The notes below the pieces were generated by a model. It was not told the DNA's origin. It did no database searches and saw only the letters and a list, made by a program, of their open reading frames with translations. Positions 36,129-44,702 of a stretch of 64,000 nucleotides of DNA are shown here, piece by piece. The stretch is taken from assembly GCF_000243095.1 (NCBI RefSeq), contig NZ_AHJE01000045.1, positions 36,831 to 100,830 on the forward strand, read 5' to 3'. A program made the position numbers and the translations under genes. The stretch is from Cupriavidus basilensis OR16. Lineage in GTDB: Bacteria; Pseudomonadota; Gammaproteobacteria; Burkholderiales; Burkholderiaceae. How positions within the stretch are numbered: the stretch's first letter is position 1; every line of letters begins with the position of its first letter.

Positions 36129-37031
36129 ATGGTCAGGCGCAACCTCAACGATCTCCTGTCCTTCGTCACAGTGGCGCGGGAAGGCAGCTTTACCCGTGCT
36201 GCCGCATTGCTGGGCGTTACGCAATCGGCGCTAAGTCAGGCCATCAGCGGCCTGGAGACACGGCTTCAGATCCGATTGCTCATGCGCACGACGCGCAGCG
36301 TTTCGCCCACGGCAGCCGGAGAGCGTTTGCTGAACGCCATTGGCCATCGCTTGGACGAAATCGACGCAGAGTTGGACGAATTGACGGCGTTGCGCGACAA
36401 GCCCGCGGGCACGGTGCGTATCACCTGTGGCGACTACGTGCTGCACAGCGTGTTGCTGCCCAAACTCACCCCACTACTGCGCGAGTACCCGGACATCAGG
36501 CTGGAGTTCGACGTCAACTACGGCCTGCGCGACATCGTGGCAGATCGCTTCGACGCAGGCGTGCGGTTGGGCAAGACCATCGACAAGGACATGATCGCAG
36601 TGCCCATCGGGCCACCTCTGCGCCTGGCAGTGGTGGCATCGCCGGGCTATTTTGCTACCCACCCCATTCCGAAGACGCCGAATGATCTCATGGCGCACCA
36701 GTGCATCAATCAGCGTATGCCCACTTCCGGAGGGCTGTACGTCTGGGACTTCGAGCGCCGTGGCCGGAGGGTCAATGTGCGTGTAGAGGGCCCGCTGATC
36801 TTCAACACCACGCAGCCGCAGGTGGACGCGGCGCTCGCCGGATTGGGTATAGCTCTACTGCCAGAAGATGAACTGCAGCCGCACATCGACGCTGGCCGGC
36901 TCACGCGCGTGCTGGAGGACTGGTGCCCGAAATTTGAAGGCTACCACCTGTACTACCCAAGCCGGCGTCAACCATCGCCCGCATTTTCGCTGGTAGTGCA
37001 AGCATTGCGTTTTAGTGGAGTTGGACGCTAG
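36129..37031 (+). CDS. LysR family regulator (MFS/cyclophilin-like cluster)
   Basis: A 300-aa LysR protein: MVRRNLNDLLSFVTVAREGS, the helix-turn-helix LGVTQSALSQAISGLETRL, and the effector-domain ends YVWDFERRGRRVNVRVEGPL and YHLYYPSRRQPSPAF. It is of the CrgA/DmlR branch. It is divergent from the cyclophilin-like and MFS genes over a 106-bp AT-rich region. Confidence 0.92.
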   Translation: MVRRNLNDLLSFVTVAREGSFTRAAALLGVTQSALSQAISGLETRLQIRLLMRTTRSVSPTAAGERLLNAIGHRLDEIDAELDELTALRDKPAGTVRITCGDYVLHSVLLPKLTPLLREYPDIRLEFDVNYGLRDIVADRFDAGVRLGKTIDKDMIAVPIGPPLRLAVVASPGYFATHPIPKTPNDLMAHQCINQRMPTSGGLYVWDFERRGRRVNVRVEGPLIFNTTQPQVDAALAGLGIALLPEDELQPHIDAGRLTRVLEDWCPKFEGYHLYYPSRRQPSPAFSLVVQALRFSGVGR

Positions 37032-37060
37032 TACCCTCTGCCGCCCTCTAGCCCTCCCAA

Positions 37061-37089
37061 CCGCTACGCGCAGTCGCAGCGCGTAGCGG
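37061..37089 (+). terminator. Strong hairpin after the LysR gene (no T-tract)
   Basis: CCGCTACGCGC-agtcgca-GCGCGTAGCGG is a perfect 11-bp stem 30 bp after the LysR stop codon. There is no U-tract, so it is a possible Rho-dependent or mRNA-stabilising 3' structure. Confidence 0.5.
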
Positions 37090-37547
37090 CATGGCTGGCA
37101 TGAGTGTTAGGCAGTGCTTATGCCATCGGCCGTTGACGGATTCGTTGCAGCAGCGACTTCCTGGTGGATTGGGTGCGTAACCGCTTCCTAAGGGATTGGA
37201 TCGGTTGTTCAGCAGTAGCGTTGCGGCCCTGGGCCTTCTCGCATCTCAAGTCGGTAACCGTTCAACGGCAGTTCAAGTCAGAGAGCAGACATTGCAGCCT
37301 CGCAGTCCCAACGGCCGAGTTGGGTCGGCTACGGCCGACCGCCCCTCAATCCTGGCCGTCGCAACCGGCCACGAGCGGTCATAGCTGTAAAGCGCGAAAT
37401 GTTCTCCATAGCGTTCGTTGGTGGCGTCTATTTCGGACAAAAAACGGTACCTAACACAGTGCACAATCCAGGATCACCGCACGTACGCGAATTTTCGTTG
37501 ACTAGCCTTTCTGAGGTTATCTCGAGCCTTGTCCCACAAATGTCATT

Positions 37548-38006
37548 TTATGTACATGAGGATTCTGCGGCCTCGGCCAGTTCCGCCATTGCCTGCCTTG
37601 CCGAACGAAGTTCTTCGTCGCCCATGCGACGGGCGAGTTCCGCCTTGGCCCAATTCCACACCGGGAACGCATCGACCACGAGTCGACGCCCAGATGGCGT
37701 CAGAGCTAGCCGCTTTCCAGCGCGGCCACGCCCGCCTTCAGCGCGGACCAAATCTCGGCTCTCCAGATTCTGAACATTTCGGCTGAGGGTAGTCGGATCG
37801 ACCCCAGCCCTATCCGCAAGCTCGACGAGCGTCGCCCCCTCGGTCGCACCGATCCCAACCAAGAGGCTAAATTGCTCGGCCGTCAGCCCGAGCGGCTTGA
37901 AGCAGGCATTGTAATATCGCGTGAGTGCACGCGCCGTTGCACGAGCCTGGAAGCCCGGACACTCCGCTGCGACACCCTTCAAAGATTCTGGATCAAAACC
38001 GTTCAC
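37548..38006 (-). CDS. MarR family regulator, copy 2
   Basis: 152 aa, identical to copy 1 except LALTPSG for LALTTSG and LRSARQ for LRSVRQ. The GTG start at 38006 has AAGGAGGT. The nearly identical DNA-binding region means that both repressors should recognise both operators, so the two loci may cross-regulate. Confidence 0.9.
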   Translation of the reverse strand: MNGFDPESLKGVAAECPGFQARATARALTRYYNACFKPLGLTAEQFSLLVGIGATEGATLVELADRAGVDPTTLSRNVQNLESRDLVRAEGGRGRAGKRLALTPSGRRLVVDAFPVWNWAKAELARRMGDEELRSARQAMAELAEAAESSCT

Positions 38007-38070
38007 GTCTACCTCCTTGACAACCCCATCCTAGCATAATAGTGTATATGCATTATTAAGAGGAGGCACA

Positions 38071-38364
38071 ATGCCGGCATACGTACACGTCAATCTACGC
38101 GTCATCGACTCCGCCAAGCAGGCCGCGCTCGCTCCGCGCTTTCAGGCGGCGCTAAAAGAGGCGGGCGGGCGGATTCTACATTTCGGTCCTGTTGCGCAGA
38201 TTCTAGAAGGGGATGAGGTGCCGCTGCCGATGGCCGGCGTGTTTGAGTTTCCGACTCTCGCCCAAGCGCTAGCCTTCTACAATTCCGAGAGGTATGCGCC
38301 GATCAAGGCCGAACGTCGGGAAGCCCAGCAAGCGCGCATGTTCATAGTCGAAATGCACTCGTGA
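38071..38364 (+). CDS. DUF1330 family protein, copy 2
   Basis: 97 aa, differing from copy 1 at two residues (ERREAQ and VEMHS). The ribosome site is AAGAGGAGG. It is divergent from marR copy 2 with the same AT-rich operator. Conservation of the coding sequence against a diverged flank argues that both copies are under selection or were recently homogenised. Confidence 0.88.
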   Translation: MPAYVHVNLRVIDSAKQAALAPRFQAALKEAGGRILHFGPVAQILEGDEVPLPMAGVFEFPTLAQALAFYNSERYAPIKAERREAQQARMFIVEMHS

Positions 38365-38404
38365 GTGACCGCTTTCGGAGGGCGTGATGGTCCGGAATGG
38401 GTCG

Positions 38405-38800
38405 CGACGAGTCGACCGGCCCGGCACTGGCAGAGGTCGCCTCCCGTTTAGGGTTGTTCGATGCCTGCCGTCACCCGCAGGAATGTGAGTGTGCCACCGC
38501 GCGTTACTGGCAGGCGTCGAACAAGCCTCGATGGAGGAAACCGCGGAGTGCTCCGAGGCGGTCGGAGTGTTGGGGGCTATGGCGATTGATAGGCCGGGAT
38601 GCCCAGCGGTGCTGGAGGATGCGCAGTCAAATGGGATGCTGGATAGAACCTGGTGCGGTGACGAGGCGGTCCAGTCGCGCGATCGTGAGGATGAAGCGGA
38701 CGTGCGAGGGGCTGCGCGAAGCGGCAAGTGCAAACGTCCACTCGTAGGCCGCGTTGCCGCAAAGCCGACGGTCGATTTGCCCGTCCAGAAAGCGTGGTGC
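38405..38800. other. Junction region between the duplication and the IS91-type element
   Basis: About 400 bp with no intact gene recognised. It begins where copies 1 and 2 stop matching and ends at the transposase stop codon, so it must contain one end (oriIS side) of the IS91-type element plus any captured DNA. The exact element end could not be fixed by eye. Confidence 0.4.
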
Positions 38801-39970
38801 TCATGTCTGGCCTCGCCGCTTGGGTGGTGCGCGAATGGGCGCAGTGCGTTCCAGGATCTCGATGACGATCATCGGCGCACCGCAGTGCCGGCAGACGAAG
38901 ACCGCAGGGATAGCAACCCCGGGATCGTCGGGCTGGGTGTCGGGCTCAGGCATGACGTCCAGCAGTTCACGGGCCTTCGCGAGACTGGCGCGGCGCACCG
39001 GGTTGGCGAGCAGGCCGTAGTGCCGGATGCGATGGAAGCCGGCGGGCAGCACATGGAGCAGGAAGCGGCGCATGAACTCGCCGGTTTCGAGCGTCATGAT
39101 CTTGTGGCGGGTGCGTCCCTTTGCGCGGTAGTCCTTCCAGCGGAAGGTGACACCGCGTTCATCGAAGGCGACCAGGCGCTGGTTGGAGATCGCCACCCGG
39201 TGTGTGTAGCGTGAGAGATATTCAAGTACGGTGTCTGGTCCGGCAAAGGGACGCTTGGCGTAGACGACCCACTCGCAGGTGCGCAGCGGCGCAAGCCACC
39301 GTGCAAAGGTAGCCGCATTGGCAAGCTCCGTGTATTCGCCGAAGAACTGCAACTGGCCACGCTGGTGAGCGGATTCGAGCGCTTCGAGGAAGCGGCGCCG
39401 GAACAGACGCGACAGGACACGCACGGGCAGGAAGAAGCCGGTCCGGCATGCGATCCACCGCTCACCATCGGGCGACAGGCCCCCGCCTGGGATGATGCCG
39501 TGCACGTGCGGATGATGCGTAAGCGCCGAGCCCCAGGTGTGCAGCACGAGCGTGGCGCCAATCTGGGCACCCAAGTGCCTTGGATCCGCGGCGATGGTAC
39601 GGAGTGTTTCGGCGGCAATGTCGAACAGCAGCCCGTAGATCACCGTCTTGTTGTACCAGGCGATCGCGCCGACCGGTGCAGGCAGCGTGAACACCACGTG
39701 GTAGTACTCGACGGGCAGCAGGTCGGCCTGGCGCGCCTCGAGCCAACGGTGGGCGGCACTGGCCTGGCACTTCGTGCAATGGCGGTTGCGGCAGGAGTTG
39801 AAGGCGACCTCGATGCGCTCGCAACCTGAACAGCGCAGCACATGCCCGCCCAGCGCCGCCGTGCGGCACTGTTCGATGGCCGACATGACCTTCAACTGCC
39901 CCAGGCTCAGGTGTGTCGTTGCTCGCCACGCTGGTCCGTGGCTCCGGAAGATGTCCGCAACCTCCAGCAT
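38801..39970 (-). CDS. IS91 family HUH transposase
   Basis: A 389-aa single-strand transposase. An N-terminal zinc ribbon (CSGCERIEVAFNSCRNRHCTKC) is followed by VEYYHVVFTLP, the metal-binding HUH motif LTHHPHVHGIIPGGGL, and the nucleophile Tyr in VLEYLSRYTHRVAI. The C-terminus has VFVCRHCGAPM. It is complete with no lesion, so the element may be active. It nicks and ligates DNA at the element ends during rolling-circle movement. Confidence 0.95.
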   Translation of the reverse strand: MLEVADIFRSHGPAWRATTHLSLGQLKVMSAIEQCRTAALGGHVLRCSGCERIEVAFNSCRNRHCTKCQASAAHRWLEARQADLLPVEYYHVVFTLPAPVGAIAWYNKTVIYGLLFDIAAETLRTIAADPRHLGAQIGATLVLHTWGSALTHHPHVHGIIPGGGLSPDGERWIACRTGFFLPVRVLSRLFRRRFLEALESAHQRGQLQFFGEYTELANAATFARWLAPLRTCEWVVYAKRPFAGPDTVLEYLSRYTHRVAISNQRLVAFDERGVTFRWKDYRAKGRTRHKIMTLETGEFMRRFLLHVLPAGFHRIRHYGLLANPVRRASLAKARELLDVMPEPDTQPDDPGVAIPAVFVCRHCGAPMIVIEILERTAPIRAPPKRRGQT

Positions 39971-39991
39971 GAGGTGCTGCAGCGCGTGGGC

Positions 39992-40867
39992 TTACTCGGG
40001 AGGCAGGCGGTCCAGCGGGCTGGTGACCTCGTGCAGCAGGTCGGTGGCCACCTGCACGTAGAGCGCGGTGTTCTCGAGCTTCGCATGGCCGAGCAGCACC
40101 TGGATCACGCGGATGTCCACCTTCTGTTCGAGCAGGTGGGTGGCAAAACTATGCCGCAGGGTGTGCATGGACACGCGCTTGTCGATGTGCGCAGCTTCGG
40201 CGGCGGCGTGGATGGCGCGGTTCAGTTGCCGAGTGCTGAGCGCGTCGACGGGATCGAGCCCGGGAAACAGCCACCCGCCATCCAGCATCTTGCCTTGGGC
40301 CCGGGCCACGTGCCACCAGACGCGCAGGCGCTCGAGCAGCACTGGGGAAAGCATGGCGTAGCGGTCGCGGTGGCCCTTGCCCTGCTCGATGCGCAGCGTC
40401 ATGCGCTGGCTGTCGATGTCAGACACCTTCAGGGCCACCACTTCGCTGGCGCGCAGACCGGCGCCGTAGGCGACCGACAGCGCGGTCTGGTGCTTGAGGT
40501 TGCCGGCCGCCTCGATGAGCCGCCGCACTTCATCGGGGCTGAGCACGACGGGTAATGTGCGGGGCACGCGCACCGGGTGCATCCTGACCATCAGCTCAGG
40601 CCGGTCGAGCGTGACCTCGAAGAAGAACTTCAGGCCGGTGATCGCGTGGTTCAGTGACACAGGCGATGTGCCGTGATCGACGAGATGCAGTTGGTAGCGC
40701 CGCAGGTCCTCGACGGTGGTGGTGTCAGGTGAGCGCCCGAGAAACCGGGCAAATTCGCGCACGATGTGCAGATAGGTGTCCTGCGTCTTCGGCGAGAGCT
40801 GGCGCATGCGCATGTCGTCGATCATGCGCTGGCGCAGTGGACTGGCGTTTGCCGGTAAGGAGGTCAT
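39992..40867 (-). CDS. Tyrosine recombinase of the IS91-type element
   Basis: A 291-aa phage-integrase-family protein. An N-terminal SAM-like core-binding domain (QLSPKTQDTYLHIVREFARF) is followed by the catalytic domain with Arg in YGAGLRASEVVALK, His-x-x-Arg in MHTLRHSFATHLLE, then LLGHAKLENTALYVQ with the final His and nucleophile Tyr. The start at 40867 has AGGAG. It is co-directional with the transposase and probably resolves or helps insertion of the element. Confidence 0.93.
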   Translation of the reverse strand: MTSLPANASPLRQRMIDDMRMRQLSPKTQDTYLHIVREFARFLGRSPDTTTVEDLRRYQLHLVDHGTSPVSLNHAITGLKFFFEVTLDRPELMVRMHPVRVPRTLPVVLSPDEVRRLIEAAGNLKHQTALSVAYGAGLRASEVVALKVSDIDSQRMTLRIEQGKGHRDRYAMLSPVLLERLRVWWHVARAQGKMLDGGWLFPGLDPVDALSTRQLNRAIHAAAEAAHIDKRVSMHTLRHSFATHLLEQKVDIRVIQVLLGHAKLENTALYVQVATDLLHEVTSPLDRLPPE

Positions 40868-41114
40868 GATTCGGCTCCTGTTGAAGAACGAGGCGGATTG
40901 CCTCATTCGCCAACATAGAACCTTGTGACCGGCCTCTCCCTGACCGCCACCGTATGGCCGTAGCCCCTACCGCGCGAGCGGTTTAGTCCGCCGGCCATAA
41001 CAAGCCAGTCGCGACTGCCCGCACGAATGTCTGAAAAAGGGAGCTACACGGAGTTGGGATGGGGAAACTAACACGCAGACGTCATGAAAAAACACCAACG
41101 TTTGAATATTCCCA

Positions 41115-42107
41115 TCAGTTGTCACTTACGCTCGCAATCCGGCCAAATCGGGCAACGCAGTGCCAGACCCACTTGGCCATCTGATAGTCAAGCACGACAT
41201 CCCGGGCGGTACCTATCTCCAGGGGAGTGACAACGCCGTCGATGCTGATCCTCGAAATCGCTTCGGCGACAGTTGGACCGCGAAACTGTGCGCAGCTGCC
41301 AAGGTGGTCGAGAGACAATCGGAATCCGTCGTGCCACTCAAGTATGCATCCGAGAGTGAGAGCCGCTCGCTCGACGGCGGTATCACGATAGCAGGGGTCC
41401 AGTACAATCGCCTCGACATCCGCGCTGACCTGTAGTGTCCCGTGCACATGCGCTTCGATATAGTTGTCGAGTACATCATCCAGATTTGGGACGTTCGCCT
41501 TCGCCAACTCGATCAGCGACATGCGATCGCTAACACCAAAATCCCTTGGGTTTTGGACGCTGTCAGGGTAACAAAATGTCGTTCGGGAAAGTACGTGAGG
41601 ACGTAATCGAAGATGGCACGAACCGAAACGCGGGGAGCCTCCTACAGGTTCGGCTCGGTAGTTCAGCGCTCCGTATTTCGGACGTAGCGCCACATCTGCC
41701 TGATCGTAAGCCCCGCCGAATATGCGGCTCTCCCAATTCCAGCGGTCGCCGCCCGGATAAGCGGTCATACCGCCATTACTCGAACCCGTTTCGAACTGCG
41801 AGCGGTATATGCCGTCGCGTGCAATTGCTTCGATGGTCGTTATCCCATCAACTGCCGTGTCTGGATGAAAGTTCAGCGTAACGCCTGTCAATTCGCGCAG
41901 TGGCAGACCATCCGATCGTTCCCGGATATGCTGCACAACTTGTTCGATAGAAGTGTCTGTCATGAGTCGAAACTGAACCTGAACATTTGCGGGAAGCGAC
42001 CCGACGGCTGCCCTGACTTGATCTGCGGGATCCGGCGAAAGGCCAGGATATTCTTCCCGTAGGTATTCAATGGCCTCCTCGGCTGACCAAGGTCCCAAGG
42101 AGGCCAT
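41115..42107 (-). CDS. DUF3626 family protein
   Basis: A 330-aa protein matching DUF3626 by its conserved core: LPLRELTGVTLNFHPD, then IARDGIYRSQFETGSSNGG, GGDRWNWESRIFGGAYD and GALNYRAEPVGGSPRFGSCH. The family has a toxin-like or nuclease-like reputation, but no role is established. It is intact, with starts and codon usage slightly less GC-biased than its neighbours. It stands alone next to the IS91-type element. Confidence 0.82.
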   Translation of the reverse strand: MASLGPWSAEEAIEYLREEYPGLSPDPADQVRAAVGSLPANVQVQFRLMTDTSIEQVVQHIRERSDGLPLRELTGVTLNFHPDTAVDGITTIEAIARDGIYRSQFETGSSNGGMTAYPGGDRWNWESRIFGGAYDQADVALRPKYGALNYRAEPVGGSPRFGSCHLRLRPHVLSRTTFCYPDSVQNPRDFGVSDRMSLIELAKANVPNLDDVLDNYIEAHVHGTLQVSADVEAIVLDPCYRDTAVERAALTLGCILEWHDGFRLSLDHLGSCAQFRGPTVAEAISRISIDGVVTPLEIGTARDVVLDYQMAKWVWHCVARFGRIASVSDN

Positions 42108-42189
42108 GTAGTCATCAATATCTTCTTGTATGTGTTGCCACGACGACCCGATTGCCTAAACTAGATTAACGCATTCAGAGGAGGATCGG

Positions 42190-42225
42190 ATGACGCGATT
42201 CATAGAGGGAGAAGATCGGAAGCAA
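42190..42225 (+). pseudogene. IS1182-family transposase N-terminal remnant
   Basis: An ATG with GAGGAGG upstream is followed by MTRFIEGEDRKQ, the near-invariant beginning of IS1182-type DDE transposases. Then the sequence changes to something unrelated. It is only 12 codons long, but the match and the ribosome site make it convincing as an insertion-sequence scar. Confidence 0.55.
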
Positions 42226-42323
42226 CCCGAGCATCCGCAATGGGATGCATCAGGCTACTTTCGAATTGGCGATTCGTGCCATCCAGACCAGTTCTCCGGT
42301 CTGAGGCGGCTCCTCGCGTCCCT

Positions 42324-42933
42324 TCAATCCTTGCCGGAATGCTTCGCGGCCAGCTCGATGAGCTTCGCCACTTCGGCAGGATGCGAAATATAAGCGACGT
42401 GGCTGGAGTTCTTGATCTCGATCGTCTTGCTGCCGGCGCGCGAGGTCATGAAGCGTTCCAGATCAGGATTGATCGCGCGGTCTGCAGTAGCAACGACCGC
42501 CCAGCTCGGCTTCGTTCTCCAGGCTGCGTGCGTGATCGGCACCCCAAATGACTGCGCAGCCGGTATCACCTGCGAGATCGCCATAAACTTGACTTCGGCG
42601 GCGGGCACGTCGGCCGCAAAGTCTGCATGGAAGAGAGCCGGGTCAAAGTGCAGGTAGCCATCGGGTGTCGGTTTGATGGCCTGGGTGGCGGGCGGCATCT
42701 TCTTGGTCAGGTCGAGCGGGCTCTCCCCCGTGTCAGGCTGGAATGCGGCCACGTAGACGAGGCCGGCGACCTTGTCGTGGTTACCGGCTTCGGTAATGAC
42801 GGCGCCGCCGTAGCTGTGGCCGACGAACCAGCACGATGTTCTTGACGGGCGCAGCGGCCGCTGCATGCGAGCTCAAAGCCGCTGCAGAGAAGGCGACCAT
42901 AGCGGCGCGGATGGCATGCGAGGAGATTTTCAT
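42324..42933 (-). pseudogene. Secreted alpha/beta hydrolase with internal deletion
   Basis: The gene begins MKISSHAIRAAMVAFSAAAL with a signal peptide and PVKNIVLV, the first strand of the fold. It then jumps at about 42830 to VGHSYGGAVITEAGNHDKVA in another frame and continues intact to FIELAA-like KLIELAAKHSGKD. The stretch between, some 55-60 residues including the oxyanion HGAFADGS segment, is missing. The nucleophile Ser (GHSYGG) and the late His (NSSHVAYIS) remain. It is probably inactive. An AGGAG site precedes the start. Confidence 0.85.
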
Positions 42934-42984
42934 GATTTCGCTCCTAAAGGTGAGTGGACTAAGGTACGTCATCAGCCGGCGTGA

Positions 42985-43200
42985 CTACGCCGGATTTACT
43001 ACTCGGATGAAGGTGAAGAAGCCCTCCGTGGTGGCGTTCTGCACGCCGCTCTTGATAATAGTGGTGAAGAGTTCATAGAACTCAAGGTAGGCACCTAGCA
43101 ACAATAACAACACCAGACTCCAAATGCTGCGCGTCGCTGGGAGGCGGTCGATTCTGGCGGCCAGCTCGCCGGCACTGATACGAGCGCCGGTGGCTTGCGT
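42985..43200 (-). pseudogene. MFS transporter N-terminal remnant
   Basis: The minus strand reads SAGELAARIDRLPATRSIWS followed by LVLLLLLGAYLEFYELFTT and then a stop after NATTEGFFTFIRVVNPA. It is the start of a metabolite:H+ symporter-type MFS protein (ARxDRLPxTRxxW...FFEFYDLF). Everything after the first helix is gone. It is divergent from a GntR remnant, the usual regulator/transporter pair. Confidence 0.6.
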
Positions 43201-43436
43201 CTACGCGGCCGCGGACAGCGTCTGATCGGTCTTGGTGTCTCCGTCTATCTACGTGGATACCCGGCTCAAGCCGTCGCCCCAGTTAATGTTATAATGTTAT
43301 TATGATATCATATATGTAGAACAACAAGTGGAAGTTAGGCTAAGCGCCTGCCGGCAAGGGAGATTCGCTACAAACGACATCGAATGCGAACTAGAGTGCG
43401 CTAGCACGTAGCCTTGGCACGTCTTTGCACCGCCGG

Positions 43437-43628
43437 ATGTTCACCGTGCTGCCTGATCAGATCGTCCGCGGTCAGTGCCGCACGGGAGCGATGATCCCGA
43501 AGGAAGAGGGGTTGTGTGCCGTATTTTGCGTGCCGCGCATTGCAGTGCGGCGCGCATTGGCCGATCTGGAAGCGGAGGGTTTGGTGCAAAGCTCGCCCGC
43601 AGTGTCCATGAGAACGCGCGTGATGTAG
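43437..43628 (+). pseudogene. GntR-family regulator, only the DNA-binding domain left
   Basis: A short frame with VPRIAVRRALADLEAEGLVQ, the recognition helix and wing of GntR proteins, preceded by the degenerate QIVRGQCRTGAMIPKEE (family: I-x-x-G-x-x-x-P-G-x-x-L-P-x-E). It stops 15 codons later, without an effector domain. It stands divergent from the MFS remnant across an AT-rich stretch with TGATATCATATA (43300-43316), the likely old operator. Confidence 0.6.
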
Positions 43629-43696
43629 CACGGAAGCTCGCGGTGACACCGGAGTGCAGGCGATCACGCCGGGAGCGAAAGAAGATCGAGATGTAA

Positions 43697-43759
43697 TTCG
43701 CTTATCTGAAACGGATCCTGAAGCTGGAGCGCTTGCGGTTACGAGGTCTGACCGGAGTA
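43697..43759 (+). pseudogene. Possible transposase C-terminal remnant
   Basis: One frame reads AYLKRILKLERLRLRGLTGV, similar to the C-terminal 'LKLxRLRLRGLxG' segment of DDE transposases. It is in the same orientation as the IS1182-type N-terminal scrap 1.5 kb upstream, about one transposase length away. The family is not certain. Confidence 0.4.
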
Positions 43760-43767
43760 CGCACTGG

Positions 43768-44334
43768 TCATTTGAACAGCCAGTGCGCAACGAGCCGTGT
43801 GTAGCGCGGCATCACCACGTAAACCATCAGAAACACGATTGCCGCCGTCACGGCTGCCTTGTCGATGAACGAGTCATGGGCGAAGCCGAGGCGCGTGAGC
43901 GCCGGCACGACGCCCCATGGTACGACGATGCTGAGCGGCAGGATGGCGCTCCACGTGATGAGCCACTGCTTCCAAGCGGTCGGGATCTTGACCGGCGCGT
44001 TCTTTGGCGCGAACCAGAAATCGAGGCCAGTCCTGATCTCGTATCGGTCGCCTTGCCGCAGCGATGGCCGCATTCTCTCAATATGTTGGCGGCGCACATC
44101 AGACTCCATCCAGGCGTTGAGGCTTTTGAAGTCGGCGAAGCGGACGATGCTCGCATACTCGCGGCTCGTGCCGACCGGACGGATCACATCGGTGTTCAGG
44201 TAGCCGGAAAACTTGGAGCATGCGGCCCGGATGTCCGCGAGCCACGTTTCGTACTGCTCGGCGGCGCCGGGTTCGACCTCGTGGACAATGATGCTCGTCA
44301 CAATTTCCTGCGGATTGAAGGTGGTCGGGTTCAT
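43768..44334 (-). CDS. Antibiotic biosynthesis monooxygenase-domain membrane protein
   Basis: A 188-aa protein. Residues 1-110 are an ABM (dimeric alpha-beta barrel) domain: IVTSIIVHEVEPGAAEQYET, then FSGYLNTDVIRPV and YASIVRFADFKSLNAWMESD. Residues 125-185 hold two membrane helices (WLITWSAILPLSIVVPWGVV and AAVTAAIVFLMVYVVMPRYT). The role is unclear; such proteins often lie near isochorismatase-like hydrolases. The start at 44334 is followed upstream by repeat A-B with a palindromic operator. Confidence 0.8.
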   Translation of the reverse strand: MNPTTFNPQEIVTSIIVHEVEPGAAEQYETWLADIRAACSKFSGYLNTDVIRPVGTSREYASIVRFADFKSLNAWMESDVRRQHIERMRPSLRQGDRYEIRTGLDFWFAPKNAPVKIPTAWKQWLITWSAILPLSIVVPWGVVPALTRLGFAHDSFIDKAAVTAAIVFLMVYVVMPRYTRLVAHWLFK

Positions 44335-44337
44335 CGT

Positions 44338-44531
44338 GCTCCCGGCATAAGTGGGCCCTTTTCTAACGGACTCGGAAAACAGATCAATAGCCTGGCAGCT
44401 CACGGAGCGTTAAGCGCCTGCATTGAGGACGTTCATGTCGGTGGATGCGCTGGTTCTGCTGGAGTATCTTCGCAAAGGGTCTGATATACCAATCATCCTT
44501 TGGTATGGTCGGACGGCCCGGCGGCATCTCG
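44338..44531. repeat. Composite repeat A+B (contiguous form)
   Basis: Two blocks are joined here: A (44338-44437, from gctcccggcataagtggg to gaggacgttcatg) and B (44442-44531, from ggatgcgctggttctgctgg to cggcatctcg). Block A recurs at 57296-57395 and block B at 60710-60798, both in this orientation, so the two are split by 3.3 kb there. It lies directly upstream of the ABM gene and so acts as its promoter region. Confidence 0.85.
44486..44506. promoter_or_regulatory. Palindromic operator candidate ATACCAA-n7-TTGGTAT
   Basis: A perfect 7-bp inverted repeat in block B, kept in the second copy (60754-60774, spacer cttcct-type). Both copies lie upstream of minus-strand genes (ABM protein here, OsmC protein there), so a shared regulator is likely. 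Confidence 0.6.
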
Positions 44532-44582
44532 GGATGCGCAAAGTCAACGGGTACACAGAGACGGCGCAGCACAAGCGGCAAG

Positions 44583-44702
44583 TCAATCCATGCGCGCGGG
44601 CAAGGCTTCGGCCAGCGCATCCGCCGCCAGCCACACCTTGTGTGACAGGTGTGGTGTCTGCAGCCGCGTGGCGTAGAGACTGCCGGCCAGAACGCGCTCG
44701 CG
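44583..44702 (-). pseudogene. C-terminal remnant of an unidentified (LysR-like?) protein
   Basis: The minus strand encodes REHVLAGSLYATRL-type sequence: VLAGSLYATRLQTPHLSHKV then WLAADALAEALPARMD-stop. It looks like the end of a real protein, possibly a LysR-type effector domain, but it is too short to assign. It lies between repeat A+B and the nitrilase gene. Confidence 0.35.

Larger units (their letters stand above)
37365..38404. repeat. Segmental duplication, copy 2 (MarR-DUF1330 cassette)
   Basis: The second 1,040-bp copy of the segment at 12601-13640, in the same orientation. Coding parts are almost identical to copy 1; the region downstream of marR (37365-37545) is clearly diverged. 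Its right edge at 38404 passes directly into sequence leading to an IS91-type element, which suggests that the element mobilised the segment. Confidence 0.95.
38801..40998 (-). mobile_element. IS91-type element with tyrosine recombinase (ends approximate)
   Basis: A tyrosine recombinase gene followed 21 bp later by an IS91 HUH transposase gene, the layout of composite IS91-like elements that move by rolling-circle transposition. Beyond the recombinase start a stem (ATGGCC at 40954 pairing with GGCCAT at 40993) may mark the terIS end. IS91 elements make no target duplication and can carry flanking DNA. The adjacent duplicated MarR cassette fits that behaviour. Confidence 0.75.
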
